This document shows positions 17,635 through 27,060 of a stretch of 64,000 nt of DNA, one piece after another. Every line of letters begins with the position of its first letter. The stretch's first letter is position 1. Both the position numbers and the translations under genes were made by a program. A model generated the notes under the pieces. That model saw nothing but the letters and a program-made list of their open reading frames with translations, searched no databases and was not told the DNA's origin. The stretch is from MVRV01 sp964469905. Its GTDB lineage: Bacteria > Desulfobacterota > Syntrophia > Syntrophales > Smithellaceae. The stretch spans positions 9,910 through 73,909 of the forward strand of contig CAYXZW010000009.1 in assembly GCA_964469905.1 (NCBI GenBank), written 5' to 3'.

Positions 17635-18056
17635 ATGAAAGTAAAAAAAGTATTGAAGTGAAATATTGTGTGCCTTTTTTTGATCTCGATCCGATGCAGA
17701 TCGTCTGGCACGGGAACTATCTCAACTATTTTGAAATTGCGCGTGCTGCGCTTCTCGAGAGTTGCGGGATTAATTTATATTCGTTTTATGAGCAGAATAA
17801 ATTGATTTTTCCCATAATTCGGACATCCACAAAGCATATATATCCCCTGCGTTATCGCGATGACATTATCATCAAGGCAACGCTGGCTGATGCGCGCGTA
17901 AAACTTATTGTCGATTTTGAGATAAGCCGGGTTGAAGACGGCAAAATCTGCGCACGCGGACGCACCGAACAGGTAACAGTGAGAGCTCCGGAAATGGAAA
18001 CGATCTTCAAAATTCCGGCGGATATAAGGCTGGCTTTAGGTTTTACCAATGAATGA
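17631..18056 (+). CDS. Hot-dog acyl-CoA/ACP thioesterase (4HBT family)
   Basis: A 141-residue 4-hydroxybenzoyl-CoA-type thioesterase. The signature DLDPMQIVWHGNYLNYFEIA contains the catalytic-type Asp and the conserved HxNY. The start is the ATG at 17631, which overlaps the lyase stop as ATGA; the frame upstream to 17589 lies within the lyase gene. Its stop in turn overlaps the start of the DAK2-DegV gene (ATGAATGA), so it is the middle gene of a tightly coupled trio. Similar thioesterases occur in aryl-polyene loci, releasing or editing acyl chains. The next gene, if a fatty acid kinase, would act on free acids like those it would release. Confidence 0.9.
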   Translation: MNESKKSIEVKYCVPFFDLDPMQIVWHGNYLNYFEIARAALLESCGINLYSFYEQNKLIFPIIRTSTKHIYPLRYRDDIIIKATLADARVKLIVDFEISRVEDGKICARGRTEQVTVRAPEMETIFKIPADIRLALGFTNE

Positions 18057-19767
18057 ATTATTGCCGAAAGCCTTTATTGCCGGTGTGGAACGAGTTGCCG
18101 CATGGGCAGACTTACTCGATTCAATAAATGTATATCCGATAGCCGATGGCGATACCGGCCGTAATCTCTTCGTCAGCCTGACACCGTTGCTTGCCTCTAA
18201 TCAGGAAAAAGAAGCACTTATCCGCCAGCTCCTTTTATCCGCCCGCGGCAATTCCGGTAATATTGCCTCCAGATTTTTTTCGGCATTCTGCCTCGCTGAT
18301 TCTTTAAGCAGCCTTTATCCCTCTGCGCAGGAGGGAAGCAACCGTGCCTGGAAAGCGGTAAAAGATCCCCGTCCGGGAACAATGCTGACCATATTCGACA
18401 CCCTTGTGGAAGCTTTGAAACCTCAAACAACAATCCTGGATCCGGAAGCAATCAACAATTTAATTGGTCGTCTGGAAAAATCAGTCCACGATACCAGCGA
18501 AATGCTGCCGAAATTGAAAAAGGCCGGCGTCGTCGATGCCGGTGCTTTAGGAATGTATATCTTCTTTGAAGGTTTCTTTTGTTGCCTCGCGGGAATGCCG
18601 CAGGAATTCAGGCCGATCACGGAAGTGTTTAAAAATCGTCTGCATATTTCTCCGGCCTTTCAGGAAGAAGCGGAAAGCGGCTATTGTGTCGATTTTGTCA
18701 TCAAAGCAAATCATTTGTCTGCTGCTGAATTGGCCAAAATCACTAAAGCTGAGGAGAGCGTTATTGTTATTCCTGAAGGTGATCTTTATAAAATACACCT
18801 GCATACCGACAACAAAGAAAAGATAAGAGATGAAGTGGCCAAGTATGGAAGCATGGTAAATTGGGAGGATGATAATCTCAATGAGCAAATCAGCGAATTC
18901 CGCAATGCCCAATCCAACAAAATACTCCATATAATGACCGATGCCGCTGGTTCCTTAACCCGTTCCGATGCAAAAAATAACGGCATTACCCTTTTGCACA
19001 GCTATGTTACAATGGGAGATAAATGCCTGCCGGAAACGCATCTTCATCCCACTGAACTATATGCCGCAATGCTTCAGGGAGTTAAGGTTTCGACATCACA
19101 GGCATCGATTTTCGAGAGACATCAGTTTTATGAAAGTGTACTGGATCGGTTCGAAAAAGTATTATATTTATGCGTCGGTTCCATCTATACCGGCAATTAT
19201 AGTGCTGCTGTAGAATGGAAAAAACAACACGATCCGCAAAACCGGCTTGTTGTTATTGACACGGGCGCGGCATCAGGCCGATTGGCAACAATTGTGCTGG
19301 CTGTTAATCGTTATTTAACTAAAACAAATGATATGGAAAAAACAATTGCCTTTGCCACCGGCGCTTTAAATGCCTGCGAAGAATATGTGTTTTTAGATAA
19401 GCTGGAATACCTGGCCGCCGGCGGCAGGTTATCCAAAACAAGCGCCTTTTTTGGCGACATGCTGAAGATGAAGCCGGTCATATCACCGCAACCGGAAGGA
19501 GCAAAGAAAGTCGGCGTAGTACGTAACCAGGAAGACCAGATAAAAATGGCTCTGTCGAAGCTGGCAGCATCTCTGACTAAAGATATAGAAGCACTGATCA
19601 TGCTGGAGTATTCGGATAACTATGCTCTGGTCAACGAAACTATCAAACCATTGATTGCGGCCGCATATCCGCATGCCGAAATAATTATTCAACCTGTTTC
19701 CCTGACATCGGGAGCGCATATGGGACCGGGGACGTGGGCGGTGGCATTCCTGCCGAAAATGGAATGA
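18049..19767 (+). CDS. DAK2-DegV fusion protein (fatty acid kinase-like)
   Basis: A 572-residue fusion. Residues ~1-195 are a DhaL/DAK2 nucleotide-binding domain (INVYPIADGDTGRNLFVSLT, LLLSARGNSGNIASRFFSAF, then KAGVVDAGALG). A linker with an ACT-like or FakA-middle region follows. Residues ~285-570 are a DegV domain (HIMTDAAGSLTRSDA, KVSTSQASIFE, CVGSIYTGNY, DTGAASGRLA). In Firmicutes, FakA (kinase) and FakB (DegV, binds the fatty acid) are separate proteins that together make acyl-phosphate. Here both parts sit in one chain, coupled to a thioesterase gene by an 8-bp overlap. Phosphorylation of a released acyl or aryl-polyene acid is a reasonable inference, not shown. Confidence 0.87.
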   Translation: MNELLPKAFIAGVERVAAWADLLDSINVYPIADGDTGRNLFVSLTPLLASNQEKEALIRQLLLSARGNSGNIASRFFSAFCLADSLSSLYPSAQEGSNRAWKAVKDPRPGTMLTIFDTLVEALKPQTTILDPEAINNLIGRLEKSVHDTSEMLPKLKKAGVVDAGALGMYIFFEGFFCCLAGMPQEFRPITEVFKNRLHISPAFQEEAESGYCVDFVIKANHLSAAELAKITKAEESVIVIPEGDLYKIHLHTDNKEKIRDEVAKYGSMVNWEDDNLNEQISEFRNAQSNKILHIMTDAAGSLTRSDAKNNGITLLHSYVTMGDKCLPETHLHPTELYAAMLQGVKVSTSQASIFERHQFYESVLDRFEKVLYLCVGSIYTGNYSAAVEWKKQHDPQNRLVVIDTGAASGRLATIVLAVNRYLTKTNDMEKTIAFATGALNACEEYVFLDKLEYLAAGGRLSKTSAFFGDMLKMKPVISPQPEGAKKVGVVRNQEDQIKMALSKLAASLTKDIEALIMLEYSDNYALVNETIKPLIAAAYPHAEIIIQPVSLTSGAHMGPGTWAVAFLPKME

Positions 19768-20510
19768 TTATGAGAAACACCTGTGCAAACAACTTGTCTT
19801 GCGAAACAACTCAAAAAGGGCGTTTTGCTTTTGTCATCCCTGTTTACAATCATGCCGGTACCATAGCTGATGTTATAAGGCGAACTAAGGCCATCGGCTT
19901 TCCGGTGTTTGTGGTGAATGATGGATCGACTGACAATACTCGTGGTGAGATTCAGAACATTGAAGGCATTCATATTGTCGATCATAAAATAAATATGGGC
20001 AAAGGCGCTGCGCTGCTGAGCGGCTTTGCCGCTGCGGCCGTTGAAGCCGATTGGGCAATTACGATCGATGCCGACGGCCAGCATTACCCGGAAGATGCTC
20101 CAAAGCTTATCGCTGCCATTCCCCGCGGAGCAAGGGCTATTGTTGTGGGAGCAAGAGAAGGAATGATCGGCAAGCATGTGCCGTGGACAAGCCGCTTCGG
20201 CCGTAAATTTTCCAATTTCTGGGTCTGGATGTCCGGCGGACCTGTTCTTTCCGACTCTCAGAGCGGCATGCGCCTTTATCCTCTGCCTGAGGCAATCGTC
20301 TTACCTGTGAAAGCAAGGCGATTTCAATTTGAGGTGGAAATACTGGTGCAGGCCAAAAGAAAGAGGTTGCCTGTTTTGGAAACTCCGGTCCGGGTTGTCT
20401 ATAACCCCGGTGGTTCCAGGATTTCTCATTTCCGCCCCTTTGTCGATTTTATTCGCAACTCCACAACCTTCACCCGCCTCATTTTCACTCGGATATTTTC
20501 CTGGCGTTAA
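19764..20510 (+). CDS. Family 2 glycosyltransferase (dolichol-phosphate mannosyltransferase-like)
   Basis: About 248 residues, GT-A fold, family 2. The nucleotide-sugar motifs are FVIPVYNHAGTI, VVNDGSTDNT, KINMGKGAALLSGF and the metal-binding TIDADGQHYPED. SQSGMRLYP follows, as in polyprenyl-phosphate and polyene-associated GT2 proteins. There is no C-terminal membrane segment, so it is probably cytosolic or peripheral. The start is ambiguous: ATG at 19764 overlaps the previous stop (ATGA), ATG at 19770 follows, and a GTG at 19734 is possible. It ends the first half of the biosynthetic locus and is followed by a shared terminator hairpin. Related GT2 enzymes occur in aryl-polyene loci. Confidence 0.9.
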   Translation: MIMRNTCANNLSCETTQKGRFAFVIPVYNHAGTIADVIRRTKAIGFPVFVVNDGSTDNTRGEIQNIEGIHIVDHKINMGKGAALLSGFAAAAVEADWAITIDADGQHYPEDAPKLIAAIPRGARAIVVGAREGMIGKHVPWTSRFGRKFSNFWVWMSGGPVLSDSQSGMRLYPLPEAIVLPVKARRFQFEVEILVQAKRKRLPVLETPVRVVYNPGGSRISHFRPFVDFIRNSTTFTRLIFTRIFSWR

Positions 20511-20656
20511 TTGGTATGAATATTTTGTTCATTCAATTCTTAGGTATTTCTGGATAAAAACGAAGAGAGACCCTTCAGACTGCTTGCTTCATTTACAACT
20601 AAAGTGTTTTCGATTTGGAGTTGAGTTGACGATTCCCAATTGAAGTGCTCAATAAA

Positions 20657-20686
20657 AAAGGCAGAGCCATTTCTGACCCTGCCTTT
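20657..20686. terminator. Hairpin between convergent genes
   Basis: AAAGGCAG at 20657-20664 pairs with CTGCCTTT at 20679-20686, flanked by an A-run on the left (T-run on the minus strand). It lies between the plus-strand glycosyltransferase gene and the minus-strand PEP-CTERM remnant, and could terminate both. The AGGC-type hairpin just after a PEP-CTERM gene is a common arrangement. Confidence 0.6.
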
Positions 20687-20713
20687 ATATAACAAACTGC
20701 TTTATGCGTTTGA

Positions 20714-21150
20714 TTACTTCTTTACCTTTCTACGAACTCCTGCCAACCCAAGCAAGCCAGCACTGAACAGCAGCATGGTGGCTGGTTCGGGAGTAGCTCC
20801 TGGTGCCGCGCTGTAGAAGTCTTTATTAATCGTAAAATTGACTATATCGATTATCTGATAATTGCCAACCCAACCACTCCTTATTTTAACCCATTATCTA
20901 TACACTTTACTTTGAAGCACTACAAAAGCAACACTATAATTTTCACTTGTCTTTTCGAGGCGAGGTATCATTTTATGGTTCCTCTCGATTTATATAATGA
21001 ATAATCCAAAGTTTTGATAACTGCGTTCCATTTTTAAGTTCAGAACTGTCATTGAGTGATAAGCTTATTATAAATGGTGCACCGGCTTTTATTTCACTGC
21101 TTGGATTCCCCGGTTCATCATCAATAATAAGTATAGTCTGCTTTTTACCT
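20714..21150 (-). pseudogene. Decayed PEP-CTERM protein gene with a receiver-domain-like remnant
   Basis: Reading leftwards, the end encodes a textbook PEP-CTERM sorting tail: TPEPATMLLFSAGLLGLA, then GVRRKVKK and a TAA at 20714-20716. Upstream the frame is broken by a TAA just before WVKIRSGWVGNYQIID and by a frameshift near INREEP, and no intact start or signal peptide is seen. Beyond that the reading is KKQTILIIDDEPGNPSSE, very close to the start of the neighbouring response regulator (QKQTILIVDDEPVN), so a short receiver-domain piece appears joined to the remnant. No exosortase gene is in the window. The tail call is secure; the history is inferred. Confidence 0.7.
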
Positions 21151-21161
21151 CAATGAATTAT

Positions 21162-22271
21162 TTATTTATCCCTTTCCACTGAGTCCATGTATTTCAGAGC
21201 AATCATTTGAAACTGGTCGGCTATTTCTAAAAAAGCAGCGGCTATATCCGGATCAAAATGATTACCCGCCTCTTCTTTGATCACGGATACTGCGTCATCG
21301 TGTGTAAATGCGGACTTGTAAACTCTCTTACTGATCAAAGCGTCATATACATCTGCGATTGCCATGATGCGACCACACAAGGGTATATTATTCCCTGATA
21401 TCCCCTCCGGATAACCCCTCCCATTCCACTTTTCATGATGCGTATACGCAATTTCCCTGGCAAAAACAAGAAAGGAGGCAGGCGTTTCCAATAGTACTTC
21501 CGCAGCAGATATGGCATTACGACCCAGTAAAGTATGTGTTTTCATTATCTCAAATTCCTCAACAGTCAATTTACCTGGTTTTATTAAAATGCTGTCAGGA
21601 ATGCCAACTTTGCCAATGTCATGTAATGTTGCTGATTTGAAAAATAATTCTATATTTTTTCCTGTTAAATGATGCTTGAAACGGGAATGTTCTTTAAGAC
21701 TTTCGGCAAGCAACTTTACATAATACTGAGTACGTCTGATGTGTTTGCCTGTTTCATTATCACGAGTTTCAGCAAGAGAACCCATGGCAACCATAGTTAC
21801 ATCTTGTATATTGGAAATCTCTTTCGTTCTCTGAATAACCTCCTGCTCCAGAAACTCATTTTTATCTTTCAAAAAATCTCTTACTTTTTTTAGTTGCAGG
21901 TGAGTCACGACACGGGCAAGAACTATTGGTGGGCTTATTGGTTTAGCAATGTAATCAACTGCGCCCAAATTGAATCCTTTTTGTTCATCTTCGACCTGGG
22001 ATTTTGCCGTTAGAAAAATTATTGGTATATTCTGCGTTTCTGGATTGCTTTTGATAAATCGGCAAACCTCATATCCATCTATTCCGGGCATCATAATGTC
22101 GAGAAGAATAAGATCAGGCATGTTTTCTGATGATGCTATTTGCAGAGCTGTTTCTCCGTTGTTTGCGACACGAATTTGATAATCCGATCTCAATAATTCC
22201 ACCAGTATTTTAATATTTACCGGCTCATCATCTACAATCAATATGGTCTGCTTTTGAGTTTGATCAATCAT
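21162..22271 (-). CDS. Response regulator with HD-GYP domain (probable cyclic-di-GMP phosphodiesterase)
   Basis: A 369-residue two-domain protein. Residues ~8-125 form a receiver (ILIVDDEPVN, phospho-acceptor Asp in LILLDIMMPGIDGYEV). After a short coiled-coil linker, residues ~160-355 form an HD-GYP domain with HDIGKVGIPDSILIKPGKL and HHEKWNGRGYPEG, the residues that bind the metal centre and cyclic-di-GMP. It should hydrolyse the second messenger when phosphorylated. It is the last gene of an operon with a stand-alone receiver and a large hybrid kinase, which probably supplies phosphate. It counterbalances the GGDEF protein at 46474. Confidence 0.94.
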   Translation of the reverse strand: MIDQTQKQTILIVDDEPVNIKILVELLRSDYQIRVANNGETALQIASSENMPDLILLDIMMPGIDGYEVCRFIKSNPETQNIPIIFLTAKSQVEDEQKGFNLGAVDYIAKPISPPIVLARVVTHLQLKKVRDFLKDKNEFLEQEVIQRTKEISNIQDVTMVAMGSLAETRDNETGKHIRRTQYYVKLLAESLKEHSRFKHHLTGKNIELFFKSATLHDIGKVGIPDSILIKPGKLTVEEFEIMKTHTLLGRNAISAAEVLLETPASFLVFAREIAYTHHEKWNGRGYPEGISGNNIPLCGRIMAIADVYDALISKRVYKSAFTHDDAVSVIKEEAGNHFDPDIAAAFLEIADQFQMIALKYMDSVERDK

Positions 22272-22403
22272 TTTTTAACTCTCTCCACTAGAATATTTTG
22301 TGGTAGCCCGGTTTAAGGCTAAGATTCATGCCGCAGCCTGTTTCTGCACTGGTTTTTCGTATATCTTCTCCTCTGTTATTTTCCTGTTATCCAAAACTCC
22401 TGT

Positions 22404-22883
22404 TTATTTTCTTAAAAACATATACATATATTCTTTTTCCATTTCCTGCATTTCGCGGGTGCGCTCTTTAAGCATCCATTCTAGAAAATCCCTGTTCCTT
22501 TTTAACTCTAAATGCGTTTTTATCCTGGCCATTACAACAATGGGACTGAAGGGCTTGGCAATATAATCCACCGCGCCGAGTTCAAATCCCTTTGTCTGGT
22601 CATCTTCACCTCCTTTTGCCGTGACGAAGATGATCGGGATGTCCTTTGTGCGTGGCTCAGCCTTCAATCTTCTGCAAACCTCATAGCCGTCTATGCCCGG
22701 CATCATGACATCCAGAATGATAAGATCGGGTGGATTGTCCGATTGGGCTATCTGCAACGCCTTTTCTCCGTCAGTGGCCACTTTTATTGTATAATCGGAT
22801 CGCAACATTTCCAGAAAGATTTTGATATTAACCGGTTCATCATCAACAATTAACAACGTCTGTCGCTTAATCTGCTCATCCAT
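22404..22883 (-). CDS. Stand-alone response regulator (receiver domain)
   Basis: A 159-residue protein that is almost only a CheY-like receiver: LLIVDDEPVNIKIFLEMLRS, phospho-acceptor in LIILDVMMPGIDGYEVC, then IFVTAKG and DYIAKPF. A short C-terminal helix (about 30 residues, RNRDFLEWMLKERTREMQEM) may be a coiled coil. Its ATG overlaps the stop of the hybrid kinase (ATGGATGA), so the pair is coupled. It is closely similar to the receiver of the next gene, suggesting a local duplication. It probably acts as a phosphate shuttle or protein-interaction switch. Confidence 0.92.
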   Translation of the reverse strand: MDEQIKRQTLLIVDDEPVNIKIFLEMLRSDYTIKVATDGEKALQIAQSDNPPDLIILDVMMPGIDGYEVCRRLKAEPRTKDIPIIFVTAKGGEDDQTKGFELGAVDYIAKPFSPIVVMARIKTHLELKRNRDFLEWMLKERTREMQEMEKEYMYMFLRK

Positions 22884-25800
22884 TTTCTTTTCCCTCCAAA
22901 GAAATATTCATTTGCAGGGCAATCCTGCGCAAAGGATTTAAGGCATTTGTGAAATCAAAATTGGCAAGATGGAATTCCAGCTCTTCCATTTCTTTATTAA
23001 ACAGCGAACTGTCAATATTCGCCCTGATGGTTTCGAAGCATATCTCCGCATCCACATTGTTTTCGGCAAGCAGCCGCGCTAGTTCAATCAGCAGAGGGAC
23101 AACATTGGCAGGATCAATACATACATCAGGGGTCGATGGTCTTTCTTTACCCGCCTGCTTGATAGTTTTTAATGAGTCCACAATTGGTTGCAGTTCCCGG
23201 GCAAGACGTGACAGGCACAATGCGTAATCAGCACTGCCTTTCCCGACAATCACCGCCTCCAATTCCTGAGCCGCGTCCTGTACACCGGTAACAGAAAGGT
23301 TGGCCGCCGTTCCCTTGACGGTGTGAGCGACACGCGCCGCAGCAGGGAGATCACCAGCCTCTATCAAACCCCAAATCTCTTCAGCCACCGAGCCATATTT
23401 ATTCGCAAAATCCACGAGCAGCTTTATGTACAGATTCCGGTTTCCTCCCACACGTCGCAAACCATCTGCTACGTTAACGCCCGGCAATTCCGGCGGTAGC
23501 GTGACATCCTCTTTGTCCCCTAAATGATTTTTACGGATTGAGGAAATATCCCGTTCACCCGGTTTGATCCACTTAAGTAATATGGCGTATAGATTATCCT
23601 GATCAATCGGTTTGCTCAGATAGTCATCCATGCCGGCCTCAATACATCTCTCGCGCTCACCAACCATGGCATGGGCAGTCATTGCGACAATCGGTACACG
23701 GGGGCGTGTTCCTGCACTCATATCCGGCAGAGATTCCTCCCATTTCCGTATTTCTTTTGTTGCCGTGTAGCCGTCCATCACCGGCATCTGCATATCCATA
23801 AAAACAAGATCATAGGCAAATGACTGCACAGCATCCATCCCCTTTTTCCCGTTTTCGGCCACTGTCACCACCATGCCGACCTGTTCCAGAAGTTCTGATG
23901 CCACCTGCTGATTGATCTCGTTGTCCTCAATGAGCAAAACCCTGGCACCCTGAATATCCTTCAGCTCCTCCGATACATGAGGCTGGTAATGACGGGTCAG
24001 GTGACCCGGCCTAAAATGCTTATCGTCAACATCCCGGCCAAAGACCTCCATGATCGTGTCAAACATAAGCGATCGGCTCACCGGTTTGACCAGGAAAGCG
24101 AAAATGCCTGCTGCCTCCGCCTGACTCCTGATCTCCTCCTGCCCGTAGGCGGTGACCATTATAATCTCCGGCATCAAGGCAAGCTTGGCATTCGCCCTGA
24201 TCTGCCTGGATGCCTCAATTCCGTCCATCCCGGGCATCTTCCAGTCCATGAGAACCAGTTTATAAGGTCTGTCCGTTGCGGCTGTTTCCAACTCGGCAAT
24301 CGCTTCTGGGCCCGTTGCCACCTGACTGACCTCGAAGGAAAACGACTCCAGTGCATCGTTTAAGATCTCTCGCGCTGTGGGGTTGTCATCAACAACGAGC
24401 ACACGCATCCCCTTGATGTCTATAGGCAGCTCATGTCGCAGCTTACTCACTTCTTCCGGTATGCCGAAACGGACGGTGAAGGTGAAACGGCTACCGCGCC
24501 CCGGTTCGCTTTCCACTTGAATATCGCCCCCCATCATCTCCACCAGACGTTTGCTGATTGTCAATCCCAGACCTGTTCCCCCGTATTTTCTCGTGGTGGA
24601 ACCATCCGCCTGGGAGAAAGCCTGAAACAGGCGCTGCGCGTGCTCTGTGGTCATCCCGATTCCAGTGTCACTAACAGTGAACCTCAGCTGCGTACTTTTC
24701 GTCGCCGCTTCTTTCTCTTCATCTTCTTCCTGCGCACGTTCAACTCTGACGGAGATCTGACCTGCGTCGGTAAACTTAAGGGCATTGCCAGTCAGGTTAA
24801 GCAGCACCTGTCCGAGACGCAACGGATCTCCGATCAGGGTGTCAGGCACATTGCCGTCCACGTCAAATAACAGCTCCAAATCCTTCTCCATCGCCTTCAT
24901 TCCCACTACGTTGGAAAGGTTATTCAAGACGTCATCCATATCAAAGTTGATCGTCTCCAGAGTCAGTTTTCCCGCTTCGATCTTGGAAAAATCCAAGGTG
25001 TCGTTGATGATCCCGAGAAGCGTCCTGGCGGAGGACTCAATCTTAATGAGATAGTCCCTTTGCTTCGGGGTTAAATCAGTTTTGAGCGCCAGTGTGGACA
25101 AACCCGTGATTGCATTCATCGGCGTCCTGATTTCATGACTCATATTCGCCAGAAACTCGCTTTTGGACCTTGTCGCCGCCTCAGCTACTTCTTTGGCTAT
25201 CTTTAATTCTTCTATCCGTTTCTTCTCCGTGACATCTTTCAATGCGCCCTCTATATAAAGGACGTGCCCGCTGCTATCCAAGATAACATGGGAATTCAAG
25301 GAAGCATCGATAATGCTTCCGTCTTTCCTGTATGCCCTGAATTCAAAATCATGCACAGAACCATTCGCAAGCACCGCATCCCTAAACACGTTACCACTTG
25401 CACAATCACAGTAGAGGCTTCTGTTGAAAATGTCTTCAACGTTTTTCATAAAGTCTTCAGGCGTATCGTATCCAAATGTCGTCGCCAGAGTAGGATTGGC
25501 AGCCAGAAGGCGTCCGTCCTGCGTGGCCTGGAAGAGACCTTCCGTAGAGTTATGAAAGATGCTCCTATATTTTTCCTCCGCCTGCCTCAATTCTTCCTCG
25601 GCCCTCTTCCTTTCCATAATATCACGACCGATTGCCCGGAATCCTACGGGGTTTCCCTTTTTGTCCCTGATCAGAGATGCCACGATTTCAGTTAATGCGT
25701 ATTCCCCATTCTTTTTCAAAGCAGTCCAGTAAAAGGGCTTTCCGGGAATGCCCGTTTGATAAATCTCCTTGTAATAATTCCTTGTACTTTCAAAATGATC

Positions 25801-26784
25801 AGGTGCAGTGAATTTGGTAAAATGTTCGCCAATCACTTCCTCCGAGGCATACCCCAGCATTTTACCGGTAGAATAATTGATAAAATTAACACATCCGTTG
25901 AGATCGGTTTCAAAATAGGTATCTTCCATATCTTCAAGGATGGTACGGTATTTGTCCTCGCTTTCACGAAGGGCATCTTCAGCCGTCCGACGTTCAGCGA
26001 TCTCCACCGCAAGTGCCGTGTTTTTCGTCTGAAGATCATTGTTAGATATTTTGAGACTTTCCGACATCAGATTGACGGCCTCTATCGACCGAACGGCCTT
26101 GATGAGACTGCGCTTGATCTGAGTGGCTACAAGGCCGGTAATGACCCCCGTCAGCAGCAGAATAATACCGCGGACAATATGAACATCAGACTGGCCGAGC
26201 ATGCCGGTCTGTATGTCCGGGGGAAGAGTGTACCTGATATAAAAGGAAATGCCGATATATTCGGCAGCGGCTGCAGCTCCGGTAAAAAAACAGAGCGAAA
26301 AAGAAAGCCGTAAAGCCGACAGCGCAATAAATATAAAATACAGAAATACGACCGGACTGGAAAAAGGATCCATGCTGGAGTAATATCTCACGCTGAAATA
26401 TATGAGGGCTGTAGGGATACTCACCTCGATTAAGGCATTGAAATAACGGAAGCGCTGCGGAAACCATAGCCCCTTTTTTGTAAAAAAATTAAAGGCAGAG
26501 ATGAAACCAAGTTCATATAAAGCGGCACAGAAAAAAACGGCCATGAGCCAGTATGAAAGGGGATGTCCGTGGTGGATTACTGCGGAATTCATGTTGATTA
26601 AGAACTGGATATTGCTGCCCTTGATCGTGGCAAATAAATAAAGAATACCCAGTAAAAGAAATATAATAAACACAACAAGCCCTCGAAGAAGCTCACTTTT
26701 CAAGCTTTCTTTCAGGAACTCTCTCTCGGCTGTTGTCATAGACAGCACTTTTTCCTGGCTGCGCTTATAAATTCTTGATTTCAT
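22876..26784 (-). CDS. Membrane hybrid sensor histidine kinase (PAS-PAS-HisKA-HATPase-REC-REC-HPt)
   Basis: A 1302-residue hybrid kinase. About six membrane segments occupy residues ~34-222. Two PAS domains follow (~275-395 and ~402-522), each ending in a DI or DVT motif typical of PAS-PAC. The phospho-acceptor His is H550 in FLANMSHEIRTPMNAI. The ATPase boxes follow (GDPLRLGQVLLNLTGNALKF, DTGIGM, GTGLGL). Two receivers come next (VLVVDDNPTARE, LVLMDWKMPGMDG; VLLIEDNEINQQ, VFMDMQMPVMDGYT), then an HPt domain with VAHTVKGTAANLS. The layout allows an internal four-step relay to the two downstream regulators. The N-terminal membrane sensor is not one I recognise. Confidence 0.94.
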   Translation of the reverse strand: MKSRIYKRSQEKVLSMTTAEREFLKESLKSELLRGLVVFIIFLLLGILYLFATIKGSNIQFLINMNSAVIHHGHPLSYWLMAVFFCAALYELGFISAFNFFTKKGLWFPQRFRYFNALIEVSIPTALIYFSVRYYSSMDPFSSPVVFLYFIFIALSALRLSFSLCFFTGAAAAAEYIGISFYIRYTLPPDIQTGMLGQSDVHIVRGIILLLTGVITGLVATQIKRSLIKAVRSIEAVNLMSESLKISNNDLQTKNTALAVEIAERRTAEDALRESEDKYRTILEDMEDTYFETDLNGCVNFINYSTGKMLGYASEEVIGEHFTKFTAPDHFESTRNYYKEIYQTGIPGKPFYWTALKKNGEYALTEIVASLIRDKKGNPVGFRAIGRDIMERKRAEEELRQAEEKYRSIFHNSTEGLFQATQDGRLLAANPTLATTFGYDTPEDFMKNVEDIFNRSLYCDCASGNVFRDAVLANGSVHDFEFRAYRKDGSIIDASLNSHVILDSSGHVLYIEGALKDVTEKKRIEELKIAKEVAEAATRSKSEFLANMSHEIRTPMNAITGLSTLALKTDLTPKQRDYLIKIESSARTLLGIINDTLDFSKIEAGKLTLETINFDMDDVLNNLSNVVGMKAMEKDLELLFDVDGNVPDTLIGDPLRLGQVLLNLTGNALKFTDAGQISVRVERAQEEDEEKEAATKSTQLRFTVSDTGIGMTTEHAQRLFQAFSQADGSTTRKYGGTGLGLTISKRLVEMMGGDIQVESEPGRGSRFTFTVRFGIPEEVSKLRHELPIDIKGMRVLVVDDNPTAREILNDALESFSFEVSQVATGPEAIAELETAATDRPYKLVLMDWKMPGMDGIEASRQIRANAKLALMPEIIMVTAYGQEEIRSQAEAAGIFAFLVKPVSRSLMFDTIMEVFGRDVDDKHFRPGHLTRHYQPHVSEELKDIQGARVLLIEDNEINQQVASELLEQVGMVVTVAENGKKGMDAVQSFAYDLVFMDMQMPVMDGYTATKEIRKWEESLPDMSAGTRPRVPIVAMTAHAMVGERERCIEAGMDDYLSKPIDQDNLYAILLKWIKPGERDISSIRKNHLGDKEDVTLPPELPGVNVADGLRRVGGNRNLYIKLLVDFANKYGSVAEEIWGLIEAGDLPAAARVAHTVKGTAANLSVTGVQDAAQELEAVIVGKGSADYALCLSRLARELQPIVDSLKTIKQAGKERPSTPDVCIDPANVVPLLIELARLLAENNVDAEICFETIRANIDSSLFNKEMEELEFHLANFDFTNALNPLRRIALQMNISLEGKENG

Positions 26785-27060
26785 ATATCCTGCCTAATTA
26801 TTTATGCTTTTTCATCGTCGTTTAAAGGTATCATAAAACCCATTATTCTTACTGTCAAATTTATTTTTTGAGTCGAACATACCGGCTATATTTAGTTGCT
26901 ACTGGTTTTTTCCGTTTGCCGCCTCGTTTACCGGCGATGCCAAATTATATCAATCATACATACGTTGGCTCCAGCCACACAAAGAACCAGACTCCAATCT
27001 TTTAATCAGGTATACCACATTATTTTTGAAATAACATTGTTGATACTGAATTGAAATACA
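26785..27060. other. Upstream region of the hybrid kinase operon, no gene seen
   Basis: AT-rich sequence between the kinase start and the structured segment beginning near 27061. It should hold the kinase promoter on the minus strand, but no good -35/-10 pair stands out by eye. Confidence 0.3.

Noticed and set aside
20714..21150. The PEP-CTERM remnant as a second selenoprotein or recoded gene
   Set aside because: The interrupting codon is TAA and there is also a frameshift, so recoding does not restore the frame.
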